Assembly (NCBI GenBank): GCA_002351705.1 | Contig: DEHC01000043.1 | Span: 1-14,171, forward strand | Direction of reading: 5' to 3' | Source of the DNA: Gammaproteobacteria bacterium UBA2810 | GTDB taxonomy: Bacteria > Pseudomonadota > Gammaproteobacteria > Enterobacterales > Succinivibrionaceae | DNA length: 14,171 nt | Part shown: one piece after another, positions 14,169 to 14,171 of the stretch | Layout: each line of letters opens with the position of its first letter | How positions within the stretch are numbered: position 1 is the stretch's first letter | Position numbers and translations under genes: made by a program | Notes under the pieces: model-generated | Told to the model about the DNA's origin: nothing | Seen by the model: only the letters and a program-made list of their open reading frames with translations | Databases searched by the model: none

Positions 14169-14171
14169 CCA

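Overview
The window reads as chromosomal DNA of a Gram-negative gammaproteobacterium. The order coaA, tRNA-Tyr(GTA), tRNA-Gly(TCC), tufB, secE, nusG is the one known from E. coli and its relatives. WaaF and WaaA (lipopolysaccharide inner core) imply an outer membrane. A host-associated anaerobic lineage such as the Succinivibrionaceae is possible from the general look of the IS transposase and the short CstA, but this is only a guess.

Left part (1-3000). A partial gene encodes a membrane protein with a zinc ribbon like the C-terminal repeats of type IA topoisomerases, a proline-rich linker, a transmembrane segment and a large unrecognised C-terminal domain. It ends at a hairpin terminator and converges on coaA (pantothenate kinase, minus strand). 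The coaA leader is long. It has a TTGATA-17-TATAAA promoter, a nine-codon ORF with a strong ribosome site, and a hairpin that covers the coaA ribosome site.

Middle (2968-5982). A TTGCAA-17-TATAAT promoter, back-to-back with the coaA promoter, drives tRNA-Tyr, tRNA-Gly and probably tufB; secE and nusG follow. SecE and NusG both carry long charged or alanine-rich N-terminal extensions absent from the E. coli proteins. The expected next genes (rplK, rplA, rplJ, rplL, rpoB, rpoC) are missing. After a hairpin-rich spacer come waaF and waaA, overlapping by 8 bases.

Right part (8652-14171). A minus-strand membrane glycosyltransferase has lost its N-terminal part at the left end of a complete IS4/IS1634-type element (10003-11773, DDE transposase, about 26-bp terminal inverted repeats). 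Beyond the right end lies the C-terminal remnant of a different transposase, with no target duplication visible between the flanks. This looks like a nested, deletion-prone IS site. The window closes with a short-form CstA-type transporter (minus strand), with a clear terminator and a promoter region holding two palindromes.

The first 16 bases of the window are the exact reverse complement of bases 14153-14168. With an in-frame TGA near the left edge, this suggests that the left edge may be an assembly artefact.
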